Shown here piece by piece: positions 9,784-20,400 of a stretch of 64,000 nt of DNA. The notes under the pieces were generated by a model. It was not told the DNA's origin. It ran no database searches and worked only from the letters and a program-made list of their open reading frames with translations. The DNA comes from Symmachiella dynata (lineage in GTDB: Bacteria > Planctomycetota > Planctomycetia > Planctomycetales > Planctomycetaceae). The DNA lies in NCBI RefSeq assembly GCF_007747995.1, contig NZ_CP036276.1, positions 5,322,001-5,386,000 of the forward strand, given 5' to 3'. Position 1 is the first letter of the stretch. The number at the start of each line of letters is the position of its first letter. The position numbers and the translations under genes were made by a program.

Positions 9784-12386
9784 GCACTTGCTCCTTGTCG
9801 TCCTCGTTGGTGACACAATTCCTGGACGCAACTGAGGAACTGCTGCGTATTCAACTTCGTAAGGCACCGCGCGAAGCCCGCTTGCTGTGCTCTCGATTCC
9901 AAACCGGCACCGCTTAATGACGTCAATGCAATCAGGGGCGCCCGCATATCGTCACTGCGCTGCTGATACCATTGCGCGAATTCGTACCCGTCCATCATGG
10001 GCATTTCGATGTCCGAGATGATGAGATCAAAATGCTCACCGTTTTCGATCGCCTCGACGGCATCGACCGCTGAATTGCAGACGCTCACGTGGTAGCCTGC
10101 GGTTTCCAATGTGGTGGTCACCAACTGCCGGAAAAACACAGAGTCATCAATGACCAGCACGCGTTCGTCTGAGGACTGGGACTTTTTCTGGAACCAATCC
10201 GGGTCGGCCATTTCGACATAGTACTGGGCGTCGATCACGTCCGTCGCTTTGTTGTTGATGATCGCCGTTCCCAGAACACCGGGCCGTGAACTTGGCATGC
10301 GGATGACCAACGGTTCCTCGCGAATATCCAAGATTTCCTTGACGACGAGTCCCATCGAGCGGTCCCCTTCGGAGAACACGACCACAGGCTGAACTTGATC
10401 AGTCGCATCGTTGGATGCGGTGGGGTGGATGGGCAACAAGGGCAACAGGTTGTCGCGATACTGCACAACCATCCGTTCGCCCGTGCGTTCGATTGTCTCT
10501 GTGGGGAATTCTTCGAGTCGTGAAACGAGAGACAACGGAACGGCCATGGTCGAATCTTCCCCGGCGTCGAATACCAACATGGTGGTGGTATTGCCGGCGT
10601 GTTCTTGGTCCGCTTCGCCGCGTTGGCGCTCCGCTTCGGTCGTAATCGAACCGCCGTCGAATTGCGCGGCAATTCCTGCGACGTCGAGAATCATGATCAC
10701 ACGCCCATCCCCAAGGATTGTTGTGCCCTGATAGATGGCAATGTCCTTGAGCAGGTGTCCCACTGGCTTGACGACGATTTCTTCGGTATCGAACACTTCT
10801 GAGACGATTAAGCCGAATTGCTCGTCGCCGGCTTGGACGACAACAATATTCACATCCCGTTCTTCGCCTGCATGCTCATCATCCAGTCCCAATTCGCGGT
10901 CCAGATGGATTAATGGCAGCAGTCGGTCGCGCAGTCGATAAACTTCATTGCGATTGATGGTTTCGATTTTGTGGCGATCCTCAGCGGCCACGCGGACCAG
11001 TTCGACGATCGTCAATTGCGGAATGGCAAAGGAATACCCACCGCTCTCGACGACCAATGCCGAAATGATGGCCAACGTCAGTGGGATCTTGATTCGCACT
11101 TCAGTGCCAATCCCGCGGCGCGACGTTAAGTCGACCGTACCACCAATCCGCTCGATTTGAGTTTTGACCACATCCATGCCCACGCCGCGTCCCGATACGG
11201 AACTGATTTCCTTAGCTGTTGAGAAACCAGGAGCGAAGACGAGGTTGACCAGATCCTTTTCAGTCATTCCGGCCGCGGCTGCGTCGGTCAGGATGCCATT
11301 TTCCACAGCTTTTTGTCGCACACGCTCGGCATTGATGCCCGCTCCGTCATCATCGACGCAGATGATCACATGCCCCCCTTCATGGAAGGCATTGAGCCGG
11401 ACAAGACCGGCTTCGGGTTTGCCGGCGGCGCGGCGATCAGCGGTTGATTCGAGACCGTGGTCGGCTGAATTACGCACCATATGCGTGAGCGGATCTTTGA
11501 TGGCGTCCAGCACCGTACGGTCCAATTCCGTTTCGGCGCCTCGCATGTCCAATTCGATGAGCTTCCCGGTTTGCTGAGCCAGGTCACGCACTAATCGCGG
11601 CAATTTGCCCCAAGCGTTTCCAATCGGCTGCATGCGGGTTTTCATAACCCCTTCCTGCAGGTCGGTTGTCACGCGATTGAGGTGCAGGATGGGAGCGGCA
11701 AAGATCGATTCGTCGTCGCCGCGAACCATTTGCACGAGTTGGTTTCGAGTCAGAACCAGCTCGCCCACAAGATTCATTAAGCTGTCCAGGACATCCACAT
11801 TCACGCGAATCGACAGGTCGCTGATGCTTTTTTTGGAAGGATCCACAGCCTCTTCCTGTGTATTCGTCGGTGCGGCAACGGGTTTGCTGTCTTCAACGGT
11901 TGGTGGTGTTATTGATTCGGTCACAGGCGTTGCTTCGACGGGAGCCTCGCTGATCTCATCAGGCACATCACGACTCTCGACAGGCACGTCACCGGCATCT
12001 CCATCGGCCGACTGCATCAATTCGTCGAGACGGGCGATCAATTGGGAGTTGTCGCGGACTGGTTCCTGCCCTGTCGTTTCCAGTCCGTGCAGGAGTTCCT
12101 TGATTTCGTCGACTCCCTCAAGGATGAGTGAGATGGATGTCGGCGTGACGCGCAGTTCACGATCGCGCATCCGGCCCAGCACGTTTTCCGTCGCATGCGC
12201 CACGGACCCCAAACCGGTCAGGCCGATGAACCCACAGGTCCCCTTGATCGTATGAATCGTACGAAAAATACTGGCGATCAGGTCGTCGTCGTCCGGTCGC
12301 TTTTCCAAGATGACGATTTCGTTATCGAGTTGCGACAGGTTTTCCATGCTCTCGGCAAGGAACTCCTGGAGGATTTCTTCATCCAT
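9780..12386 (-). CDS. cheA: Hybrid chemotaxis histidine kinase CheA with two CheW-like domains and a receiver
   Basis: An 868-residue CheA. Domain order: Hpt domain (1-105) with phosphorylatable His45 in HTIKGT; an acidic Pro/Thr/Glu-rich linker (about 125-185) where the usual P2 domain would be; dimerisation helices (about 190-255); an ATPase domain with N-box [12 protein letters not shown] (about 302-313), VDDDGAG and GRGVGMDVV; a CheW-like domain (about 438-570); a second CheW-like segment (about 600-725, containing [10 protein letters not shown]); and a C-terminal receiver (about 748-860) with VIDDS and [12 protein letters not shown]. It starts the cheA-cheW-cheB operon and overlaps cheW by four bases. 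A CheA-receiver fusion of this kind suggests a phosphate sink or a non-flagellar chemosensory pathway; that is inference. Confidence 0.94.
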   Translation of the reverse strand: MDEEILQEFLAESMENLSQLDNEIVILEKRPDDDDLIASIFRTIHTIKGTCGFIGLTGLGSVAHATENVLGRMRDRELRVTPTSISLILEGVDEIKELLHGLETTGQEPVRDNSQLIARLDELMQSADGDAGDVPVESRDVPDEISEAPVEATPVTESITPPTVEDSKPVAAPTNTQEEAVDPSKKSISDLSIRVNVDVLDSLMNLVGELVLTRNQLVQMVRGDDESIFAAPILHLNRVTTDLQEGVMKTRMQPIGNAWGKLPRLVRDLAQQTGKLIELDMRGAETELDRTVLDAIKDPLTHMVRNSADHGLESTADRRAAGKPEAGLVRLNAFHEGGHVIICVDDDGAGINAERVRQKAVENGILTDAAAAGMTEKDLVNLVFAPGFSTAKEISSVSGRGVGMDVVKTQIERIGGTVDLTSRRGIGTEVRIKIPLTLAIISALVVESGGYSFAIPQLTIVELVRVAAEDRHKIETINRNEVYRLRDRLLPLIHLDRELGLDDEHAGEERDVNIVVVQAGDEQFGLIVSEVFDTEEIVVKPVGHLLKDIAIYQGTTILGDGRVIMILDVAGIAAQFDGGSITTEAERQRGEADQEHAGNTTTMLVFDAGEDSTMAVPLSLVSRLEEFPTETIERTGERMVVQYRDNLLPLLPIHPTASNDATDQVQPVVVFSEGDRSMGLVVKEILDIREEPLVIRMPSSRPGVLGTAIINNKATDVIDAQYYVEMADPDWFQKKSQSSDERVLVIDDSVFFRQLVTTTLETAGYHVSVCNSAVDAVEAIENGEHFDLIISDIEMPMMDGYEFAQWYQQRSDDMRAPLIALTSLSGAGLESRAQQAGFARCLTKLNTQQFLSCVQELCHQRGRQGASA

Positions 12387-12970
12387 GCTGATGGCACTCT
12401 TTGCTATTTGGATGCGGTTGGCCGGACGAACCGTTCAGGAACAATCGTACCTATTCCAAAACTTTGAATTGAGATAGGAACGAGTTTCCTCAAAGCTGAG
12501 GACGCAATTTCCGCGGGGATGCATGCCTTGGTACTTTTCCTTAGCGCCTATCGTCTTCCCTGCCGGTTTGGCTTGAGACAGACATCTTGGTAGACAATTC
12601 AAATCGGCAGAACTGTGCAATGTGTTAAGACGCGGTGAGTTTTCCGCCCGCATTTGCTCGGGTACAACACCTTGGCTGTTGACTGCCAAATTGCGATGGG
12701 ATAGGAATCAGTACGAAGTCAATCGTGTGATCATTCTCTGACCAGGACCTCAGGCCGTTTATCAAATCCAATTTGCCGGGGGGTGAATGACTGTGACATC
12801 CCTATTTTGAGTCAGGAGTACCAGGGATGAGCGATACGCGGTTTACGACTGCTTAGTTCCTGGCCTACAATGCGGCCCACAGTGAACTGGTCGGTATGTT
12901 TGGTGATTCGGTAATCGGGCGTGCTTACGCGCCTGCGGACAACAGCAACGGAATGACAAAAGGAATGGCC
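12387..12970. other. Divergent intergenic region between cheA and the M16 peptidase gene
   Basis: These 584 bp carry only short open frames without family resemblance. The open frame of the M16 gene runs back to 12896, but no signal peptide or ribosome site supports a start there. No repeat, RNA gene or clear promoter was recognised. It must contain both divergent promoters. Confidence 0.4.
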
Positions 12971-15697
12971 ATGATGTTTCGAATCGCGTGCGTCTTTGGA
13001 ATGGTGGGAGTTGCGGTGGCGACAACTCACGCTCAGGATACTTCCCCGCAGAGAGGACTTGCCCCCGTGAATGGACCACAGCACCGAGCCAATATCGATA
13101 TTCACTACGCCTCGCGGCAGTCTTTGGGCAAGGGCGTGACGCTCGCCAAATTGTCCAGCGGCTTGACCGTGATCGTGCAGGAGAATCATGCGGCACCAGT
13201 CGCCACCGTCCGCAGCTATGTTGTGAATACGGGCAGTGCCTTTGAAGGCAAGGACATGGGAGCCGGCTTGAGCCACATGTTAGAGCATTTGGTCGCCGGC
13301 GGCACGACGACCATCCGACCCGAAAAAGAAGTCCGGGCGCTCGTCGATTCGATGGGGGGACGCACCAATGCTTACACATCGAATGACATCACCGCGTTTT
13401 ATATCGATTGCCCGGCGGACAAGACCGCGCTGGCTCTGGAATTAATCGCACAGAACATGCAGTTCTCTACGATTCCCGAAGACGAATACCTCCGCGAGAT
13501 GGGGGTCGTGCAGCGGGAATTGGAAAAAGGCGAACAGGAACGCCGCCGGGTCAGCTACAACCGCATGAAGCAACTTATCTATCAAGTCCACCCCATGCGG
13601 CACCCCACCATTGGCTATCTGCCGGTCGTGCAACAGGTCAAGCGTCAGGATGTGATCGATTTTTATCACAACCGCTATGTGCCCCAAAACATGATCATTA
13701 TCGTGGTGGGAGACGTGAACACCGACGACGTTTTGGACGAAGTGCTCAAGGACTTCAAAGACTTCCATCGCACAACCGAACGCGCACCGATCTTGCCCGT
13801 CGAGCCGGATCAAGCCTCGCCGCGGACGATTCGTGTGGAGATGGAAGGCCCCACGGCGCAGATCAGTCTGGCGTGGCCGACAGTCCCGCTGCAAGACCCG
13901 AACCTGTATCCGCTGGATGTCGCGGCATTTGTTTTGACGCACGGTGACAGTTCACGGTTAGCGAAGCGATTGAAAATCGATCAGCCGTTGGCAACATCGG
14001 TCTCCAGTTCTTCGTTTACTCCTGGATTTGTCAAAGGCTGGTTCCAGATTACAGCGGAGTGTGCTCCTGAGAACCTCGATGAGGTCCGCCGAATTATTCT
14101 CGAAGAAGTCGATAAACTAAAAACCACCGAAGTCAGCGAAGCCGAGTTGGCCAAGGTGAAACGCCAAAAGGCGGCCGAGCACGTTTTTGGACAACAAACC
14201 GTACAAAACCAAGCCGAGATGCTCGCCAGCAGTTATCGGTCGACAGGCGATCCGCTGTTTGACGACCAATACGTTGCCGGCATTCAGACGGTGACCGCCG
14301 AACAAATTCGCAACGTCGCTCGGAAGTATTTTCTTTCCCAACGGATGAATACCGTGATCATCGAACCGTTGGGCAGCGGCGCCAAACGGCAAGCGACCTC
14401 GGACAGCTCACCGGCCGAATCTGAGATTATCCGCAAGCAGTTCCCCAACGGGTTGACTGTTTTGCTCAAACGGCACAGCGTGGTGCCGTTGGTCTCGATT
14501 CAAGCGTTCGTCAAAGGGGGTGCGACAAGCGATACGAATGCTGACAGCGGCTTGGCGTCACTCGCCTGCCAGTTGATGACCCGCGGAACCAAGAAGTACA
14601 CCGGGGAACAAATCGACGAATACTTCGATTCCATCGGTGGTTCACTTTCCGTCAGTAGCCAGCGCAATTCGAGCTATCTGCAATCGTCGGTGCTGGCGAG
14701 CGATTTCGATGCGAGCATGGATTACGTTCATCAAGTGCTGGTCGAACCGACCTTTCCTGAAGAAGAATTCGAACGGGTTAAAGGCCTGCATCTGCGGAGG
14801 ATTGCAGCCCGGGCAGCTAATCCCCAAACCGAAATTTTGGATTTCTGGGCGTCGGAGATCCCTGATTCTTCGCCTTACCACCGCACAGTGAGCGGTACGG
14901 TCGAGACGGTTTCGAAGTTGACGGTGGAGGATTGTCGCAAATTCCGAGCCGATTACTTTGTGCCCAACAATATGGTGATTGCCATTTTCGGTGACATCGA
15001 CGTCGATGCGACGCTAGCCAAGTTGGAGACCATGTTTGGTTCGTTGCCGCGTTCCGATTCGTTCCATTGGCCTGAGTTCCCCGAAAATCAGCCGCTGGCC
15101 AAGTCGCGATCGGAACATCTGCAAAACCAAAAGCAAGACACGGGCATGATCATGCTCAGTTATCCGATTTGCAGTATTTACGACCAGAAATCGCGGGATT
15201 CGCTGGAGGTGCTTTCCGGGATTTTGACCGGCGGCAGTGGCGCGGGAGGCCGGTTGCACGAGGAGTTGCGCGGCGCACGATTGGTCTACTACGTGTTTGG
15301 TTTTCAGATCAATGGTTTCGCACCGGGCTATTACAACGTGCTCACGCAAACACGGCCGGAATCGATCAATGATGTGATCGGGCGAATTGAAGCGGCGATC
15401 GAGAAAATTAAAAACGAAGGCGTACCCGCTGAGGAATTCGAAGGGGTCAAAGGAAAACTGATCGCAGCTCACGCGATGAAAAACACCACCCCCAGCGGTC
15501 AGGCGTTTCAAGCCGCCATTGATGAATTGTACGGCTTGGGCTACGAGCATGACCGTGGGTATGACAAACGGATCGCGGACGTGACCGTCGACGATGTGGT
15601 CAAAGTTGTGCAAACGTATTTCCAGCACGGCTTGGTGGTCACGACATCGCCGAACGCCTCTCCGGATGAGGCGGCCAAACCGGATGAGAAGAAGTAA
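12971..15697 (+). CDS. Secreted two-domain M16 zinc peptidase
   Basis: M16 (pitrilysin/insulinase) metallopeptidases are clam-shell enzymes with two homologous halves. The first half carries the inverted zinc motif HMLEH (codons at about 13274-13288), followed about 75 residues later by the REMGVVQRELEKGE helix that supplies the third ligand. The second half, from about nt 14430, repeats the fold without an HxxEH motif, as is usual. I chose the start at 12971 (or the ATG at 12974), because AAAAGGA lies 6-9 bases upstream and the protein then begins with a signal peptide ending near THAQD. Earlier ATGs have no such site. Likely periplasmic or outer-membrane. It is a single-gene unit. Confidence 0.9.
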   Translation: MMFRIACVFGMVGVAVATTHAQDTSPQRGLAPVNGPQHRANIDIHYASRQSLGKGVTLAKLSSGLTVIVQENHAAPVATVRSYVVNTGSAFEGKDMGAGLSHMLEHLVAGGTTTIRPEKEVRALVDSMGGRTNAYTSNDITAFYIDCPADKTALALELIAQNMQFSTIPEDEYLREMGVVQRELEKGEQERRRVSYNRMKQLIYQVHPMRHPTIGYLPVVQQVKRQDVIDFYHNRYVPQNMIIIVVGDVNTDDVLDEVLKDFKDFHRTTERAPILPVEPDQASPRTIRVEMEGPTAQISLAWPTVPLQDPNLYPLDVAAFVLTHGDSSRLAKRLKIDQPLATSVSSSSFTPGFVKGWFQITAECAPENLDEVRRIILEEVDKLKTTEVSEAELAKVKRQKAAEHVFGQQTVQNQAEMLASSYRSTGDPLFDDQYVAGIQTVTAEQIRNVARKYFLSQRMNTVIIEPLGSGAKRQATSDSSPAESEIIRKQFPNGLTVLLKRHSVVPLVSIQAFVKGGATSDTNADSGLASLACQLMTRGTKKYTGEQIDEYFDSIGGSLSVSSQRNSSYLQSSVLASDFDASMDYVHQVLVEPTFPEEEFERVKGLHLRRIAARAANPQTEILDFWASEIPDSSPYHRTVSGTVETVSKLTVEDCRKFRADYFVPNNMVIAIFGDIDVDATLAKLETMFGSLPRSDSFHWPEFPENQPLAKSRSEHLQNQKQDTGMIMLSYPICSIYDQKSRDSLEVLSGILTGGSGAGGRLHEELRGARLVYYVFGFQINGFAPGYYNVLTQTRPESINDVIGRIEAAIEKIKNEGVPAEEFEGVKGKLIAAHAMKNTTPSGQAFQAAIDELYGLGYEHDRGYDKRIADVTVDDVVKVVQTYFQHGLVVTTSPNASPDEAAKPDEKK

Positions 15698-15720
15698 GCC
15701 CGAGCAATGAGCATTCCGGG

Positions 15721-15749
15721 AACGCGCGGCTTGGATTGAGCCGCGCGTT
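15721..15749. terminator. Strong hairpin in a convergent gap, likely bidirectional terminator
   Basis: A perfect 11-bp inverted repeat (AACGCGCGGCT and AGCCGCGCGTT) with a 7-base loop lies 23 bp after the M16 stop. It sits between convergent genes. No long T run follows on either strand, so termination is inferred from position and stability. Confidence 0.55.
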
Positions 15750-15806
15750 ATCCCCGGGCGTTGTTATGCTCAGCTGTGTGTGAATAGCTACGCTAAACGT
15801 GGTGCG

Positions 15807-15832
15807 CGGCTCAGCGGGAGCTTCGCCCTCCC
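15807..15832. repeat. Dispersed repeat family B, copy 1
   Basis: CGGCTCAGCGGGAGCTTCGC followed by CCTCCC. It differs by one base from the copy at 37593-37618. Read on the minus strand it translates as GEAPAEP, a peptide I recognise as recurring in spurious ORF calls from planctomycete intergenic DNA. Confidence 0.7.
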
Positions 15833-15851
15833 GGATACTCGAGTTTGCTGG

Positions 15852-17327
15852 TTAGGCTTGGTAGAGGCCGGGGATGGTTTCTGCTTTGACCAATTCACGC
15901 GGTTGGTTGAGGTGGTTGTAGACGATCGTATCGGGGGCGATCCCGAACGAATGGTAGATCGAGGCCAAGAGTTGTCCCGGGTGCACCGGGTCGTTGAGTG
16001 GTCCCGATCCGGTTTTGTCCGAAGCCCCGTGGATCCGGCCTTGGTGGACACCCGCCCCGGCGACACATGCGGTGTAGCAGTAGGGCCAGTGGTCGCGGCC
16101 GTCGGAGGTGTTGCTGTTGCCGGAGGTACTGACTCCCCGTTGCGGCGAGCGGCCGAATTCGCCGATGGCGACGACCATGGTTTCGTCCAATAGTCCCCGT
16201 TCGTCCAGGTCGGAGAACAGCGCCGAGAGGCCCGCGTCGAGCATCGGTGCGGATTGGGTTTTCATGCGTTTAGTCAAGCCGGAGTGCACGTCCCAGGAGT
16301 GGTTGTCCGAGTTGGCCACCTTAGGCCAGACGACCTCGACCACGCGGGTTCCGGCTTCCACTAGTCGCCGGGCGAGCAATAAGCTTTGCCCGAACGTGTT
16401 GCGGCCGTATCGATCGCGCATCGCCGTTGATTCTTGATCGAGGGTGAACGCCTCGCGGGCACGGCCGGAGATGACCAAGTCCAGCGCCCGGCTATACGAC
16501 TGGTTCAGGTTGTAATGCTTGACCGCTTTTTCAATTTGCGGCATGCCCTTGTTGATCGAATCCCGCAAACGGGCGCGACGCTGCAGACGGGTGGCATAGA
16601 CCTCGGGGCGGAGCTTTAAGTCATCGACCCGAATGTTGTCCATCTTGTTCATGTTCATATCATCTCCTTCGGGATAGAGATAATACGGGTCGTACGCGCG
16701 GCCCAAAAAGCCCGCTGTGCCGGCCTTGCCGACAACGTTACTTTCTTGCAGCGGGCGGGGCATCATCACCAGCGGCAACATTGGTTCGGTGGGTGGTTTG
16801 AGGCGAATGATGTTGGAGCCGAAGTTCGGAAAGTCCTTCGGTGTCGGGGGTTCCAACTGGCCGGAGGCGCTGACTTTGTCCGTGGTGTAGCCTGTCATCA
16901 TTTGATAGATGGCGGCAGTGTGATTGAACAACCCCTTGGGCGTATAGCTCATGGAGCGGATCATTGTGATTTTGTCGTTCACCTGCGCCAATTTGGGCAG
17001 CATTTCCGTGAACTGCACGCCCGGCAGTTTGGTGGAAATCGGTTGAAACGGGCTGCGGATATTGTCGGGGACGTTTTCCTTGGGATCCCACAAGTCGAGG
17101 TGGCTGGGGCCGCCTTGCAGGAAAATCATGATCACGCTTTTGGCTTTCCCCCAACCCGGTCCGCCGACCGCTTCCGGCCCTTTGGCCGCGGCGTTTTGGA
17201 GATCAAACATCGTGCCCAGCCCCATGCCCAGCATGGCCGAGCCGCCGACTCGCAATAAATCGCGTCGTGAAGGGCCGACGTTTTTATCGCAGACGTCTTT
17301 TCCAAGTTGTCCGGGAATCACGAGCAT
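15852..17327 (-). CDS. DUF1501 family protein (exported, Tat-type signal)
   Basis: A 491-residue DUF1501 protein, a sulfatase/alkaline-phosphatase-fold relative abundant in planctomycetes. A twin-arginine motif ([10 protein letters not shown], about residues 20-29) precedes a short hydrophobic stretch ending near NAAAKG. Characteristic family stretches include [15 protein letters not shown], the [13 protein letters not shown] region and EFGRSPQRG followed by [10 protein letters not shown]. Biochemical function is unproven for the family. The giant DUF1549/DUF1553 gene ends 99 bp upstream on the same strand, the normal pairing in this phylum, where the two are thought to work together outside the cytoplasm, perhaps in polysaccharide use. 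Confidence 0.93.
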   Translation of the reverse strand: MLVIPGQLGKDVCDKNVGPSRRDLLRVGGSAMLGMGLGTMFDLQNAAAKGPEAVGGPGWGKAKSVIMIFLQGGPSHLDLWDPKENVPDNIRSPFQPISTKLPGVQFTEMLPKLAQVNDKITMIRSMSYTPKGLFNHTAAIYQMMTGYTTDKVSASGQLEPPTPKDFPNFGSNIIRLKPPTEPMLPLVMMPRPLQESNVVGKAGTAGFLGRAYDPYYLYPEGDDMNMNKMDNIRVDDLKLRPEVYATRLQRRARLRDSINKGMPQIEKAVKHYNLNQSYSRALDLVISGRAREAFTLDQESTAMRDRYGRNTFGQSLLLARRLVEAGTRVVEVVWPKVANSDNHSWDVHSGLTKRMKTQSAPMLDAGLSALFSDLDERGLLDETMVVAIGEFGRSPQRGVSTSGNSNTSDGRDHWPYCYTACVAGAGVHQGRIHGASDKTGSGPLNDPVHPGQLLASIYHSFGIAPDTIVYNHLNQPRELVKAETIPGLYQA

Positions 17328-17426
17328 GACAGGTTCTCCGTAATCTTGTGAACAGATGATTTCTGTGAACGGTATTCAGCGTCGGCGATTGTAGTGTTCA
17401 TGTTTACCGAAACGTCGCGTTGGACG

Positions 17427-20400
17427 TTATCGATTGAACATGAATGAGGGACTATTGATCAGCGCCCACGCGATGTCTTGTGCTGCAGTGAGTCGATTCT
17501 GGGCCAGTTGCTCGGTGCTCAGTTTGACATCCCCGCGCAGGCGACGCAATCCCGGTTCGATCGGAACCGGACGGCTGACGACTTCGAGGTTGTCCCGCAT
17601 GGCTTTGAGGACTGGGTCTTCCGGTCGGGGTTGGCGACTTTCGGCAAGCGCCTGTTCGTGTTTTTGCAACTGCTTATCGAAGCTGCGGAGGTATTTGGTT
17701 ACAGCCGCTTTTTGTTCGGCGGTACGCTTCTCAGCGGGGACTTCCAGAATTTTGGCGATTTCAGCATCCACTCCGTTGAATAGGATTGGATCAGCGGAAT
17801 TTGTGACCGAGAGCCGAAACTTGCCGATGGAGTGTGTTTTGGATTTGAACTGTTGTTTGAGTTGGAACGTCAAAATCGTCCCCCCCGGCAGTCCCACCGG
17901 TTCGGCCAATGCGAAAGTGGCATAGTGGTTCTGGCCGGTTTTACCGGAGACGGCCCAACCGTTGCTGGCAGGGGCGGAGACACCGTCGATGGCTGTGGCG
18001 ACCGGATATCCCTTTTGGTCGTAATCGGACCGTGCGTCGACCAACTTCAATTTTGTCTTTTGATCCGGGTTTTCCTTAGGAGCGGCCCAAACCTCGAATT
18101 CGGTCAGGACGAAGTTTCCATCGCCTGATCGGCCGGGGCCTTTCTTGGGGCTGCCTTCGTGGGCCAAAACCTCCAAACGAATGCTACGAATTCCCGTGAG
18201 CGGCGTTTCGGCCACGACATTATAGTCGCCGGTGCCATTGGTCCCGGTTGCGACGACCGACAGGTCTTCTTGCTTGGTCAAAGTGGCGGTGTTGGTTGTG
18301 GACAGAGTCGAAGGGTCGAGGGCAACCCAGGGGGTGTTGCGATCCTCACGCGCTTCCCAGGCCGCAAACTTGGCCGGCAGGGTGGCTTCGTATTCTTTGA
18401 GCACTGCTGCCAGCATTTCGGTCCGCTGTTTCTGTTGCTTGTCCAACTCAGCGATTTTTGGTGCGATGGCTTTTTCATAGGCCGCAATCGCCGCTTTGGC
18501 TGCTGCTATGGAGGCTTCACGTTGTGCCGCCTGGGCGGTCATCAGCGGTTTGAGGCTTTCTTCCCGCACGTGCAATCGATGGGTAAGTTTGTCATGTTCC
18601 CGCGGGATCTGCTTGAAGACTTCTAAGCTGGATTCTATTTCTTGTTCCGTCGCAGGTCGGTTGAGGATTCGCATGAATAACGCGTTGATGAGTTGCGCGT
18701 CATCCGAAGTCCGCTCAACCAAACGAGCGATGTCGTTTTTGGGATCGGCAATGGCGTCGCCCACGGTGGGGCCGGTGACCATGGCCATCACAGGACCGAA
18801 TTGCACACCGCTGGAACGTTCGCACTCACAGGCGCTTTCCCGAGGGGGACGACCGAATTGGGCTAGGAATCCACTGGGCTCTTTGACGCCGGCATCGGGC
18901 AATTGAGCGGCACGCGTTCCCGGAGGAAGATTGGGAAAATGCGACATCGAACCGGTGGCACGATGCAATGCGTCGTACAACACCTCAGCGGGCAGTCGCC
19001 GTGCCATGGCGTGCGAATAGTTGATGTTGTCGTCTTCGTTCCAACGATTGGTATTGATGGACAACTGATACGCGCGAGATTTGCAAATCAGCCGCACCAA
19101 TTGCCGCGTGTTGAATCCGCTTTGTATAAAGTCGTTCGTTAGCCGCTGAAGCAGTTCGGGGTTGGTCGCCGGGTTGCCCGCGCGGATGTCGTCGATCGGC
19201 TCAATAAACCCGGTCCCCAGCAGATAAGCCCACAAGCGGTTCACATAGCTGCGGGCAAAGTACGGGTTCTCGGGTGAGGTGATCCAAGCCGCCAGTTTCT
19301 CCCGTCGCGAGGCGGATTCGTCGGCTGCATGCTTTGCTGAGAATGGAAACGTTGGTGGCATGACGGCTCCGGTGGTGACGTGTTTGACTTCACCTTCATT
19401 TTTATCATACACAATTTCAAACAGCGGTTTGGCCCCTTCGACGGCTGTCCCTTTGGTCTTTTTATCGCCCGAGGCGGGATCCTTTTTCAGTCCCACTTGC
19501 GCAAAAAATGCGGCCGTCTCGTAGTATTGGTCTTGTTTCCAACGCTCGAAGGGGTGGTCGTGGCATTTGTTGCAATTGAAACGGATGCCTAAAAACAGAT
19601 GCGTCGTGTTCTCCATCGTCTCTTCAGGCGTCCGCAGGATCTTGTAGTAGGAGGCGGGCGGATTTTCCTTGTTGGAGCCGCTGGCTGTCAGAATGCTGTG
19701 TACGAGGCGGTCGTAGGGCGTGTTGTCCGCCACCTGCATGCGAATCCAATCGTGGAACGCTTTGGCCCCTTCGGCGCCTAAGTATTTGCGATTAACCTGC
19801 AACAGGTCCGCCCACTTGTTGGTCCAGTGATCGATGTAATCATCGCTGCCCACCAATTGGTCAATCAATTCATCGCGTTTCAGACGCGTGTCGCGGCTGT
19901 CGGCGAGGAAACTGCTGACTTGCTCGACTGTGGGGGGCAAACCGGTCAGGTCCAAATAGACGCGACGAACGAACTCCGCGTCAGTGCACAGACCGGACTG
20001 CACCGTTTTGGTGCGCTGCAGTTTTTTGACGATCATTTCGTCGATGTAATTATTTGTCGGTTGGTCTTGCCAGACGAAACCTGAGCGGTCTCCCATGACG
20101 GTCATGGTGGTGGCGGCGTAGGCGCCTTGATAGCGGGTGAGGATCGGTGTTTCTCCGCGGCGGAGGACGGTGATCAAACCGGTGCCGTCGGTGGCGGCAA
20201 CTTCGATGTCGCCAACTTCGACAAAGGCTTCGGCGGTGGCATCGCGTGTTGTGCCGTCGGAATACGTCGCCACGACGCGCATCTGTTGTTTGGAACCGGC
20301 TAACTGCACGATGGGGTTTTGCGGTGTGACGTCGATTTTGACGACATGGGGAACCGCTTGGTCCAACTTTGCGCCGTCGGAAATCCACTTGCGAATGATT

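Noticed and set aside
9784-9867. A longer start for cheW
   Set aside because: These codons lie inside cheA; the ATG at 9783 overlaps the cheA stop and fits CheW length.
12435-12689. An 84-codon minus-strand open frame upstream of cheA
   Set aside because: No ribosome site, no similarity and atypical composition; probably part of the cheA promoter region.
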